Source of the DNA: Halarchaeum nitratireducens
Lineage (GTDB): Archaea > Halobacteriota > Halobacteria > Halobacteriales > Halobacteriaceae
DNA length: 64,000 nt
Assembly: GCF_014647155.1 (NCBI RefSeq)
Contig: NZ_BMOQ01000004.1
Location: 310,001 to 374,000 of the forward strand
Direction: 5' to 3'
Shown one piece after another: positions 52,374 to 60,487 of the stretch. The notes below the pieces were generated by a model that saw only the letters and a program-made list of their open reading frames with translations, searched no databases and was not told where the DNA came from. Position 1 is the first letter of the stretch. The number at the start of each line of letters is the position of its first letter. Both the position numbers and the translations under genes were made by a program.

Positions 52374-53624
52374 ATGGCGATCAAGGTCACTCGCACCTAC
52401 GTTGGTTCCATCCAGAACCATCGTCAGGTCAGCGATGACCTCAATTCGCTCGGAGACGCCGCCTCGAAAATCTGGAACGTCGCACGATGGACAGCAGATC
52501 GCGTCTGGGACGCTACTGGCGAAATCCCAGACGAAGGCCCGCTGAAATCGTACATGAAGAACCAACCGTGCTGGAAAGACTTGAACGCGCAATCCAGTCA
52601 GAACGTCATTGAAGAACTTTCTGACGCTTTCCACTCATGGTTCGACCTGCGGCACAAGGACGAGACGGCGAATCCGCCCGGCTACCGGAAACACGGCGAC
52701 ACCCGCCCCAAGAGCACGGTTACGTTCAAAGAGGACGGGTTCAAACACGACCCCGAGAACAACCGCGTCAGACTCAGTAAAGGTTCGAACCTCAAAGAAT
52801 ACTGGTCAGACTTCATCCTTTGCGAGTACAGAACGCGCCCCGACGTTGACCTCTCGGACGTCAACAGCGTGCAGAACGTTCGCGCGGTCTGGAACGGCGG
52901 GGAATGGGAACTGCATTTCGTCTGCAAAGTCAGCCTCGAAACCACCGACTCCACAGGCGACGAAGCGGCAGGAATTGACTTAGGCATCAAGAATATTGCC
53001 ACGGTCGCGTTCCCCGACGAGTACGTTCTCTACCCCGGGAACTCGCTCAAGCAAGACAAGCACTACTTCACGCGTGCCGAGTACGACACCGAAGGGGAGA
53101 ACGGCCCGTCTGCGAAGTCAATGAGGGCGCGCCGGAAACTCGCAGACCGGGAAACACACTTCTACCACACGCTCACGGACACCATCATCACGGAGTGTGT
53201 TGAACGCGGTGTTGGAACGCTTGCGGTGGGTTGGCCCGAAGACGTGCGCAACTCTGACTGGGGGAAGACGGGGAACAAGAAGTTGCACACGTGGGCGTTC
53301 GATCGCATCTACCAGTACCTCGCGTACAAAGGTGAGATTCGGGGTGTTGAGGTACTCAAAGAGAACGAATGGGATACCTCGAAGACGTGTTCGGCGTGCG
53401 GTGACAACACGAAGTCGAACCGTGTTGAGCGTGGGTTGTACGTCTGCTCGTCGTGTGGATTAGTCGGGAACGCGGATTGTAACGGCGCAGAGAATATGCG
53501 GCAGAAGATGACTCCGAGTCCTCACGGTGAGGATAGGAGTAACGGCTGTGTGGCACAGCCATCGGTACACCTGTTCGACCGCGAGAGTGGTGCGTTCGCA
53601 CCGCGAGAACAGGTCGTATCGTAG
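52374..53624 (+). CDS. tnpB: TnpB, RNA-guided nuclease-type protein of IS1341 family
   Basis: The 416-residue protein has an N-terminal helix-turn-helix/WED-like part and a C-terminal RuvC domain. RuvC-I Asp202 lies in GIDLGIKN and RuvC-III Asp368 in NADCNGAEN. The zinc ribbon is Cys339, Cys342, Cys358 and Cys361. At RuvC-II the usual Glu (VEDL-type) is replaced: the strand reads TLAVGWPEDV, so Gly286 occupies the canonical place and Glu289 lies three residues later. The ATG at 52374 is preceded by an AT-rich promoter and an ACATAG/CTATGT palindrome (52361-52373). No TnpA partner is present. Confidence 0.88.
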   Translation: MAIKVTRTYVGSIQNHRQVSDDLNSLGDAASKIWNVARWTADRVWDATGEIPDEGPLKSYMKNQPCWKDLNAQSSQNVIEELSDAFHSWFDLRHKDETANPPGYRKHGDTRPKSTVTFKEDGFKHDPENNRVRLSKGSNLKEYWSDFILCEYRTRPDVDLSDVNSVQNVRAVWNGGEWELHFVCKVSLETTDSTGDEAAGIDLGIKNIATVAFPDEYVLYPGNSLKQDKHYFTRAEYDTEGENGPSAKSMRARRKLADRETHFYHTLTDTIITECVERGVGTLAVGWPEDVRNSDWGKTGNKKLHTWAFDRIYQYLAYKGEIRGVEVLKENEWDTSKTCSACGDNTKSNRVERGLYVCSSCGLVGNADCNGAENMRQKMTPSPHGEDRSNGCVAQPSVHLFDRESGAFAPREQVVS

Positions 53625-53723
53625 ACCGGCAAATATCCCACCTGCGGTACGGGAAGCCTCGCCGTCGTCGGGCGAAGCCCGACTGCATGAGGGATCTTCG
53701 ATCCCTCTCCGTTTACGGCGAGG
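53520..53723 (+). ncRNA. Putative omega-RNA (tnpB 3'-overlapping guide RNA) region
   Basis: The last 105 nt of tnpB and the following 100 nt form a series of stable hairpins. These are CCTCA/TGAGG at 53520-53532, GGCTGTG/CACAGCC (53544-53560), and ACCTGTTC/GAACAGGT (53569-53614) enclosing GGTGCG/CGCACC. A three-way junction follows at 53657-53723: outer CCTCGCCGT/ACGGCGAGG, inner GTCGGGC/GCCCGAC with loop GAA, inner GAGGGATC/GATCCCTC with loop TTC. Overlapping 3' transcripts of haloarchaeal tnpB genes (sotRNAs) and omega-RNAs have this position. Exact ends and guide cannot be read from sequence alone. Confidence 0.55.
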
Positions 53724-53729
53724 AGGATG

Positions 53730-54128
53730 TCACTCGTACTCTTCGAGCGTCGTGACGTAGGAGGTGAGATCCGTGGTCGTCGCGATACCGATGATGTGGT
53801 CGTCGTCGGTCACGACCGGGATGTGGTGAATCCGGTGTTCGAGCAGCTTTTCCGCGACGTCGGTCACGACGTCCTGTGCGCTCGCCGTCACGACGTCCGT
53901 GGTCATGAACTCGGCGACGGTCGACTCGTCTTTCGGCTGGCGCTCCGCGACGATGCGGACGAAGTCGGTCGTCGTCAGGATCCCCGCGAGCCGTCCCTCC
54001 TCGTCGACGACGACGACGGAGCCGATCCCCTGATCGAGCATCACTTGCGCGGCCTCCTCGACGGAGGTCTCCGGGGTGACGGTCGTCGCTCCGGCCGTCA
54101 TCAGGCGTGCGATGAAGACGTCTTCCAT
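53730..54128 (-). CDS. Tandem CBS-domain protein
   Basis: The 132-residue protein is almost entirely two CBS motifs (about 6-62 and 70-126), each with the pattern MTxxxxTVxxxxxVxxAAxxMxxxxIxxVVVVDxxGxLxGIxTxTDF. The pair forms a Bateman module that binds adenine nucleotides such as AMP, ATP or SAM. It starts at ATG 54126-54128. Its stop codon is part of the TnpB element end, so insertion did not cut the gene. Partner protein not evident. Confidence 0.85.
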   Translation of the reverse strand: MEDVFIARLMTAGATTVTPETSVEEAAQVMLDQGIGSVVVVDEEGRLAGILTTTDFVRIVAERQPKDESTVAEFMTTDVVTASAQDVVTDVAEKLLEHRIHHIPVVTDDDHIIGIATTTDLTSYVTTLEEYE

Positions 54129-54230
54129 GCACTCGTCATCGGACGCCCGCGAGTTAAGTGCTATCGAAGCGGATCCGATCGCGCGGTGAGTCGGCCACAA
54201 ACGTTTTTCAAGTAGATTGCCGAACGTTGC

Positions 54231-56993
54231 ATGATGTCCACGGACGACGCCGACGACGCGGCGGTCGGGAGCGCGGGGGGCCCGACCGACGACGTCGACG
54301 GTGCGACCACCACACCGGCGGCGGACGACGGCCCACGCGTCGCCAAGGACGAGTACACGTGGGCGGATTTCGAAGCCGAACACCGCGACGAGGACGAGGC
54401 CGAGGGGGCGCTCGACCCCGCGGACTACCTCGGGTTCGAGCGCGACGACCTCGAAGACGTCCTCGCGCGCGGGGCCGACGCCGCGACCGCGATCGAGTCG
54501 GTCGTCGACGAGCGGACGATCGACGTCGAGGCCGAAGTCGACGAGGACGCGTTCTTCTCCGACGTCCACGGCAACACGACGATGGCCAACCGCTACGACC
54601 TGGAGAAGGCCGTCGCGACGCCGAAGAAGACCCACTTCTCGGAGGTCGAGCGCTACTGGGTCAACAAGCCGTACGCGTTCGTCGTCCTCTTCCACTCTGA
54701 TAAGGAGAACGAGATGAAGTACTACCTCGTCGAGCCGTACCGGAACGCGATCGAGGACGACCTCCAGGAGTTCCTGACGGGGAAGCTCCGCACCGCGATC
54801 AAGTATTCGAGCGGCGACGTCGCGGCGGAGGGGACGATGGACGAGCGCCGCGCGGTCATCGAGCGCGAGACCCGCGACCTGCTCGAACGATACGACATCT
54901 ACGCCGAGACGCGCGGGGGCCCGTCGGCGGCCGAGCGGCTTCGCTCGCTCGTCGAGACGCTCACGGGGCAGGGCGACGCGACCGACGATGTGCCGGTCAC
55001 CGAGCAGCTGCGCTCGCTCGTCGATCGCGGAGAGAACGCGGACGACACCGCGCCGAGCGTAACGGACGGCGGCGATTCGACGGGCTCCGAGGTCGACGAA
55101 ACGACGGCGAATGCGGACGACGAGGCGGACGGTGACGGCACGAGCGACGGATCGGCGTCGAACGCGGACGGCGACGGGAGCGACGACGACTCCCGCTCGG
55201 CGGCCGATCGGCTCCGGGACGCCCTCGACGGCGACGAGGACGCCTCACCGCTGGAGCGCGTGAAGGGACTGTTGAGCGGCGGTGAGGGCGACGCGGAAAC
55301 GGGCGACGAGGAAGACGGCTCGGAGGTCCCGGCGGCGCTCGACGGCATCGCGGCGCGTCCCGAGCCCGCGGTGCTGGCGGAGGACACGGACTCCCTCACG
55401 CAGTACCAAGTGGAGAAGCTCCTCTACTACCTCAAGCGCGACTTCATCGGCTACGAGCGCATCGACGGCATCAAACACGACGTGAACGTCGAGGACATCT
55501 CCTGTGACGGCTACAACTCCCCGGTGTTCGCGTACCACTCCGACTACGAGCAGCTGATCACGAACGTCTACCACGGCAAGGAGAGCCTCGACGACTTCGT
55601 CGTGAAGCTCGCCCAGCGCTCCGGGAAGGGGATCAGTAAGCGCCAACCGCAGGTGGACGCGACGCTCCCCGACGGCTCGCGCGCCCAGCTCACGCTCGGG
55701 CAGGAGGTCAGCGACCACGGGACGAACTACACCATCCGGCAGTTCAAGGACGTCCCGTTCACGCCGGTGGACCTCATCAACTGGAAGACCTTCTCCCTGG
55801 AGGAGATGGCGTTCCTCTGGCTCTGCATCGAGAACAACAAGAGCCTCATCTTCGCGGGCGGGACGGCGTCGGGGAAGACGACGAGCCTGAACGCCGTGTC
55901 GCTGTTCATCCCGTCCAACGCGAAGATCGTCTCCATCGAGGACACCCGGGAGGTCGAGCTCCCGCAGCGCAACTGGGTCGCGTCGGTGACCCGTCCGAGC
56001 TTCGGCGAGGACGAGAAGGGCGACATCGACGAGTTCGATCTGCTGGAGGCCGCGCTCCGCCAGCGGCCCGACTACATCGTCATGGGCGAGGTGCGCGGGG
56101 AGGAGGGCCGGACGCTCTTCCAAGTGATGAGTACCGGTCACACGACGTACACGACCTTCCACGCGGACAACGTCGGGGAGGTGCTCAAGCGCTTCACGAC
56201 GGAGCCGATCAACGTCTCGAAGACGCTGTTCACCGCCCTCGATCTCGTCTCCATTCAGGCGCAGACCCGCGTGAACGGCCGGAAAGTCCGCCGGAACCGG
56301 AACATCACGGAGATCAACCGCTACGACGCCGAGAACGACGAGATCAACGTCAGCGACGTCTTCCAGTGGGAACCGGAGGGCGACGAGTTCCGCCAGCTCA
56401 CGGACTCGAACACCCTCGACGAGATCCAGTTCGACCGCGGCTGGTCGCGCGATCGCCTCGAACGCGAGATCTTCGAGCGACAGGTCGTCCTCGCGTACCT
56501 CGTCCGCAACGGACTCAGCGACTACACGCAGGTCGCGGCGACGCTCCAGGCGTACATCGCGGATCCCGACACTATTCTGACGCTGCTGGCGAACGACGCG
56601 CTCACGGCGAGCCTCGATGACCTGCGCGGGATGGAGTCCGTCCTCATCGACGTCGACCCGGCGAAAGAGGAGATGGTGCCTCGTCCCGACCCGGCCGAGG
56701 ACGTCTACGAGGAGGCCGGGGAGATCCTTGCGCGTGCGGAGGACGGCCTCTTCGAGGAGTACCGCGGCGAGGAGGCCCCGGACATCAGCTTCGCGCTCTC
56801 GGAGGCGGCGGCGAGCGCCGCCGACGAGGACCTCGTCGTCGACGACAGCGGCGACACGCCGACGATCGAAGCCGCCGGCGAGGAGGCGGCGGGGTCACGC
56901 GACGCCGAAGCGGACGGTGGCGAGCCTTCGGCCGCTGACGGCGTGACGGGCGACGAGACGGACGACACGGATACCGGGGCGTCGGACGCATGA
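54231..56993 (+). CDS. pilB: Type IV pilus assembly ATPase, PilB/GspE-like
   Basis: The 920-residue protein is a secretion ATPase of the archaeal PilB/TadA type that powers pilus assembly. The catalytic core (about 390-790) contains Walker A GGTASGKTT (543-551), an Asp-box near IEDTREVELP, Walker B DYIVMGEVRGEE and the His box STGHTTYTTFHA. Preceding it are an acidic head (1-70), a conserved N-terminal domain (about 105-225), and a long acidic linker (231-367) with four short helix repeats. A second acidic tail closes the protein. It starts a six-gene pilus operon and overlaps pilC by 4 nt. Confidence 0.9.
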   Translation: MMSTDDADDAAVGSAGGPTDDVDGATTTPAADDGPRVAKDEYTWADFEAEHRDEDEAEGALDPADYLGFERDDLEDVLARGADAATAIESVVDERTIDVEAEVDEDAFFSDVHGNTTMANRYDLEKAVATPKKTHFSEVERYWVNKPYAFVVLFHSDKENEMKYYLVEPYRNAIEDDLQEFLTGKLRTAIKYSSGDVAAEGTMDERRAVIERETRDLLERYDIYAETRGGPSAAERLRSLVETLTGQGDATDDVPVTEQLRSLVDRGENADDTAPSVTDGGDSTGSEVDETTANADDEADGDGTSDGSASNADGDGSDDDSRSAADRLRDALDGDEDASPLERVKGLLSGGEGDAETGDEEDGSEVPAALDGIAARPEPAVLAEDTDSLTQYQVEKLLYYLKRDFIGYERIDGIKHDVNVEDISCDGYNSPVFAYHSDYEQLITNVYHGKESLDDFVVKLAQRSGKGISKRQPQVDATLPDGSRAQLTLGQEVSDHGTNYTIRQFKDVPFTPVDLINWKTFSLEEMAFLWLCIENNKSLIFAGGTASGKTTSLNAVSLFIPSNAKIVSIEDTREVELPQRNWVASVTRPSFGEDEKGDIDEFDLLEAALRQRPDYIVMGEVRGEEGRTLFQVMSTGHTTYTTFHADNVGEVLKRFTTEPINVSKTLFTALDLVSIQAQTRVNGRKVRRNRNITEINRYDAENDEINVSDVFQWEPEGDEFRQLTDSNTLDEIQFDRGWSRDRLEREIFERQVVLAYLVRNGLSDYTQVAATLQAYIADPDTILTLLANDALTASLDDLRGMESVLIDVDPAKEEMVPRPDPAEDVYEEAGEILARAEDGLFEEYRGEEAPDISFALSEAAASAADEDLVVDDSGDTPTIEAAGEEAAGSRDAEADGGEPSAADGVTGDETDDTDTGASDA

Positions 56994-59020
56994 GCCTCGG
57001 CGACGCGAGCTACAGTTCGTCGGACGCGCTCGGCGACGCCTTCTTCCCGCTCTACCAGTGGCTGTTCGACGATTCGAGCGACTTCGTCGCCAGCGTCGAG
57101 ACGACGCTCGCCGAGGCGCGCCGCGACGAGACCGTCGAGTTGTTCCTCTCGCGCGCGCTCGGCGTCGGCGCGATCGTCGGGGGTCTCTTCTGGATCGTGG
57201 GGACGCTGCTCGGCTGGGTGCTGTTCGTGACGGTGATCAACACGGAGACGATCATCGGCCTCTACGTCGCCAACGACGCGCTGCTCGCGGTCATCAACGC
57301 GATCAAGGTCCCGGCGCTGGTGCTCTTGACCGGGCTCTTCTTCGGCTCGATCGGGTTCGCCGCGGGGTTCGGCGGCCTCGTCGGCGTCCCGTACATGCAG
57401 GCCGGCGAGCGCAAACGCGAGATCAACATGCTGCTCCCGGACGCCATCGCGTTCATGTACGCCCTCTCGATGGGAGGGATGAACCAACTGGAGATCCTCT
57501 CCGCGATGGCGAAGGCCGACGACACGTACGGCGAAGTCGCCCTCGAGTTCCGCAGCATCGTCCAAGAGACCGAATACTTCGACACGGACTACCGGAGCGC
57601 GGTGCGCAACCGCTCGATGGAGACGCCGTCGGACGAACTCGGACAGTTCCTCACGGACATGCTCTCCATCGTCAACAGCGGGGGCGACATGACGGACTTC
57701 CTCTCCGATAAGAAGGACAAGCACATGCGGACGGCGAAACAGGAACAGGAGCTCACCCTGGACACCCTGGAGCTCTTCGGCGAGATGTACATGACGCTCT
57801 CGCTGTTCCCGCTCCTCCTCATCATCATCCTCGTGATCATGAGCATGATGGGGGACTCGAAGACGACGCTCCTCTACGGGACGGTGTACGCGCTCATCCC
57901 GCTGGTCGGCGTCGGCTTCCTCGTCCTCGTCTCGACGGTGAAGGAGGACGAACCCGGCGACGGCTACCTCCGTCTCAACGAGGGAGAGGAGGGCGACGCC
58001 GCCTCGACGAGCCGCGAACCCGGGCTCTTCAACCTCGGCCTCATCGAACGCTTCCGCGGGAACGGCAGGCTCTTCGAGCGCATCTACAGCCGCGAGGGGA
58101 CCCACGAGGCGAAGTGGCTCCTCACGCATCCCCACCTGTTCTTCAAGCGCCACCCGCTCTACACGCTCGGTCTCACGGTCCCGGTCGCGCTCGTCATCCT
58201 CGGGCTCGCCGTCGCGCAGGGAACCGCGCCGACGAGTCTCGCCCGGATGGAGGCCAACCCGATCGCGGGGACGTTCGTGTGGGTCTACGTGCCGCTGTAC
58301 ATCGTCTTTCTCCCGCTCGCGGTCTTCCGGATGTGGAACCTCCGCTCGCGTCGACGCGTCGTCAACAACCTCTCGGACGACCTCCGAAAGCTCTCCTCTG
58401 CGAACGACACCGGCCTCACCCTCCTCGAATCTATCCAGACGGTCTCCGAGACGTCCTCGGGGAAGCTCGCCGAGGAGTTCCGGGTCATCCACGCGAAGGT
58501 GAACTACGGGACGAGCCTGCGCGACGCGCTCGTCGAATTCAACAACAAGTACCACATCCCCCGCCTCGCGCGCACCCTCAAGCTCGTCAGCAAGGCCCAG
58601 GAGGCGTCCAGTCAGATCTCCGCAGTGCTCACGACGGCCGCGCAGGCTTCCGAGACGCAGGACGACCTCGAACGCGAGCGCAAGTCCCGCACCCGGATGC
58701 AGATCGTCATCATCATGATGACGTACCTCACCCTGCTGGCCGTCATGGCGATCCTGAAGGTGAAGTTCCTCGACGTGATGGCGGGGCTCGCCACGCAGGC
58801 CAGCGGCGGCGCGTCGAGCAGCGCGGGCGGCGGGAGCATGAGCTTCGGCGCGAACATCGACATCCAGATGATGAACATGATGTTCTTCCACGCGGTGACG
58901 ATTCAGGGCATCCTCTCCGGGTTCATCGCGGGATACATCCGCGACGCCGACCTCCTCTCGGGCGTGAAGTTCGCCATCGTCCTGCCGACCGTGGCGTTGC
59001 TCGTCTTCGCGTTCATCTGA
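56990..59020 (+). CDS. pilC: Type IV pilus membrane platform protein, PilC/TadC-like
   Basis: The 676-residue protein is the membrane platform partner of the PilB ATPase. It has two related halves: T2SSF-type helical domains (about 120-310 and 440-590) and about eight to nine membrane helices. Conserved segments include MYALSMGGMNQLE and EAFREVIxxVxxG-like LAEEFRVIHAKVNYG. ATG overlaps the ATPase stop (ATGA). Length and order match the archaeal PilB-PilC pair rather than FlaI-FlaJ. Confidence 0.9.
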   Translation: MSLGDASYSSSDALGDAFFPLYQWLFDDSSDFVASVETTLAEARRDETVELFLSRALGVGAIVGGLFWIVGTLLGWVLFVTVINTETIIGLYVANDALLAVINAIKVPALVLLTGLFFGSIGFAAGFGGLVGVPYMQAGERKREINMLLPDAIAFMYALSMGGMNQLEILSAMAKADDTYGEVALEFRSIVQETEYFDTDYRSAVRNRSMETPSDELGQFLTDMLSIVNSGGDMTDFLSDKKDKHMRTAKQEQELTLDTLELFGEMYMTLSLFPLLLIIILVIMSMMGDSKTTLLYGTVYALIPLVGVGFLVLVSTVKEDEPGDGYLRLNEGEEGDAASTSREPGLFNLGLIERFRGNGRLFERIYSREGTHEAKWLLTHPHLFFKRHPLYTLGLTVPVALVILGLAVAQGTAPTSLARMEANPIAGTFVWVYVPLYIVFLPLAVFRMWNLRSRRRVVNNLSDDLRKLSSANDTGLTLLESIQTVSETSSGKLAEEFRVIHAKVNYGTSLRDALVEFNNKYHIPRLARTLKLVSKAQEASSQISAVLTTAAQASETQDDLERERKSRTRMQIVIIMMTYLTLLAVMAILKVKFLDVMAGLATQASGGASSSAGGGSMSFGANIDIQMMNMMFFHAVTIQGILSGFIAGYIRDADLLSGVKFAIVLPTVALLVFAFI

Positions 59021-59022
59021 CG

Positions 59023-59439
59023 ATGGCACGGAACACCCGAGACCGCGCGCAGACGACGCTCGATTTCACGATCGGAACGAGCGTCTTCCTCGTGACGCTG
59101 GTCCTCGTCTTCGCCACCGCGCCGGGGCTGTTGAGCCCGTTCGCCGGCGGGAACGTCGCCACCTCGACGGTCGCAGACCGGATCGCCAACGACCTCGTAC
59201 AGGACGAACTCGCCGCTCCGGACGAGCCGTACGCGTTGGGCGGTGACGTCGACGCGAGGCTGACGAACGCGACGCTGAGCGCGCCGGGGACGGTGTCCGT
59301 GAACGTGACCGTCACGAACGCCAACGGCGTCGTCGCGTCGCGCGGCCCGTCTGTCTCACCGAACGCCGACACGTCCGTCGCGTGGCGGGTCGTGACCGTC
59401 GACGGCGAGCACGCCGAACTCGAGGTGCGAGTGTGGTGA
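59023..59439 (+). CDS. Prepilin-like protein 1 (DUF7287 type)
   Basis: The 138-residue protein has a short basic lead, then a hydrophobic N-terminal helix DRAQTTLDFTIGTSVFLVTLVLVFA, as in archaeal class III prepilins. After the helix comes a beta-rich head (about 40-138) with VTVTNANG. ATG is 3 nt after the pilC stop. It is likely processed by a PibD-type peptidase and assembled by the preceding ATPase/platform. It is a minor pilin candidate. Confidence 0.72.
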   Translation: MARNTRDRAQTTLDFTIGTSVFLVTLVLVFATAPGLLSPFAGGNVATSTVADRIANDLVQDELAAPDEPYALGGDVDARLTNATLSAPGTVSVNVTVTNANGVVASRGPSVSPNADTSVAWRVVTVDGEHAELEVRVW

Positions 59440-60044
59440 GCGGAACCGATCGGGGACAGGCGCACACGCTCGAAGGGGTGGCGGCGGCGCTCCTCGTCGT
59501 GATGAGCATGCTCCTCGCGCTCCAGATGACGGCGGTGACGCCGCTGACGGCCTCGACGTCGAATCAGTACATCCAGGCACAGGAGCGCGCCGCGGCGCAG
59601 GGCGTCCTCGCCACGAGCGACGACGGCGAACTCCGGCGCGCGGTCCGGTACTGGAACGCGACGAACGAGACGACGGCCGGCTTCTACGGTGCCGACCCCG
59701 AACCCTACTACACGAGCGAGGGCCCCGTCGACGAGCTCGGATTCCTCTCGCGGTTGAACGAGACGTTCGCCGGGACGGGGATCGCGTACAACGTCCGGTT
59801 CGTCTACGTCAATCCCGACGGGGATCGCGTGCGACAGCAGTTCGTCTACAACGGCCGTCCGACGTCGAACGCCGTGACGGCGACCCGCGTCGTCACCCTC
59901 TACGACCACGACCGCCTCGTCGGTCCGAACGGCTCGTCAGGACGGACCGTCTCCGACCCGGTGTACTTCGCCAACAACGACACGGCGCGCGGGTCGCCGG
60001 TGCACACGACCGTCTCCGTGGAGGTGGTCGCGTGGCGGATGTAG
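59436..60044 (+). CDS. Prepilin-like protein 2 (DUF7288 type)
   Basis: The 202-residue protein begins with GTG at 59436-59438, which overlaps the preceding stop (GTGA); an upstream GTG at 59433 is possible. The N-terminal helix is DRGQAHTLEGVAAALLVVMSM, a prepilin-type hydrophobic segment. A long polar, Asn/Thr-rich head follows, with segments such as VRFVYVNPDGDRVR and PTSNAVTATRVVTLYD. Gene order and coupling support an assembly subunit of the same pilus. Confidence 0.7.
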   Translation: MSGTDRGQAHTLEGVAAALLVVMSMLLALQMTAVTPLTASTSNQYIQAQERAAAQGVLATSDDGELRRAVRYWNATNETTAGFYGADPEPYYTSEGPVDELGFLSRLNETFAGTGIAYNVRFVYVNPDGDRVRQQFVYNGRPTSNAVTATRVVTLYDHDRLVGPNGSSGRTVSDPVYFANNDTARGSPVHTTVSVEVVAWRM

Positions 60045-60487
60045 ACCGCCGCGGCGTCTCGACCGCCGTCGGCTACGTGTTGAACCTCGCCGTCGCGCTC
60101 CTGCTCGTCACCGGCCTCCTCGTCGCCGCCTCGGGGCTGATCACCGATCAGCGAGACCGCGCGGTCCGGACCGAACTCACCGTGATCGAGGAGCGCGTCG
60201 CGGCCGACCTCGCCACCGCCGACCGCCTCGCGCGCGCCGCCGAGGGCGGCGGGAGCCGGGTCGCCGTGACGTCCGACTTCCCGCGGCGCGTCGCCGGGCG
60301 CTCCTACCGGGTCTCCGTCACCGACTACGGATCGACGGTCGAGATCCGTCTGGTCGAACCCCAGTCCGACATCTCCGTGATCAGCCGCGTGCCGATCGAG
60401 ACGGACGTGGAGAACACGACTCGCGCGGGCGGCCCCATCCGGGTCCGCACCGACGGGAACGGGACGCTGGTGGTGGCGGATGACTGA
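60032..60487 (+). CDS. Prepilin-like protein 3 (DUF7266/7263-like)
   Basis: The 151-residue protein starts with GTG at 60032, 13 nt inside the end of the preceding gene. The N-terminal DRRGVSTAVGYVLNLAVALLLV carries the prepilin pattern of a basic residue, a short box and a hydrophobic helix. It has a coiled helix region (EERVAADLATADRLARA) and a beta-rich head. It is part of the minor-pilin series and overlaps the next gene by 8 nt. Confidence 0.7.
   Translation: MADVDRRGVSTAVGYVLNLAVALLLVTGLLVAASGLITDQRDRAVRTELTVIEERVAADLATADRLARAAEGGGSRVAVTSDFPRRVAGRSYRVSVTDYGSTVEIRLVEPQSDISVISRVPIETDVENTTRAGGPIRVRTDGNGTLVVADD

Larger units (their letters stand above)
52290..53733 (+). mobile_element. IS1341-type (solo TnpB, IS200/IS605 family) element
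   Basis: An AT-richer block (GC visibly lower than in neighbours) contains tnpB but no tnpA. The right end is the structured region ending GAGGAGGATGTCAC at 53733, which is like the GATGTCAC-type ends I remember in haloarchaeal IS1341 elements. The TCA inside this end is also the stop codon of the convergent CBS gene, so the element abuts or supplies that stop. The left boundary is uncertain (placed after the left structured repeat). No target-site duplication is expected for this family. Confidence 0.7.
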
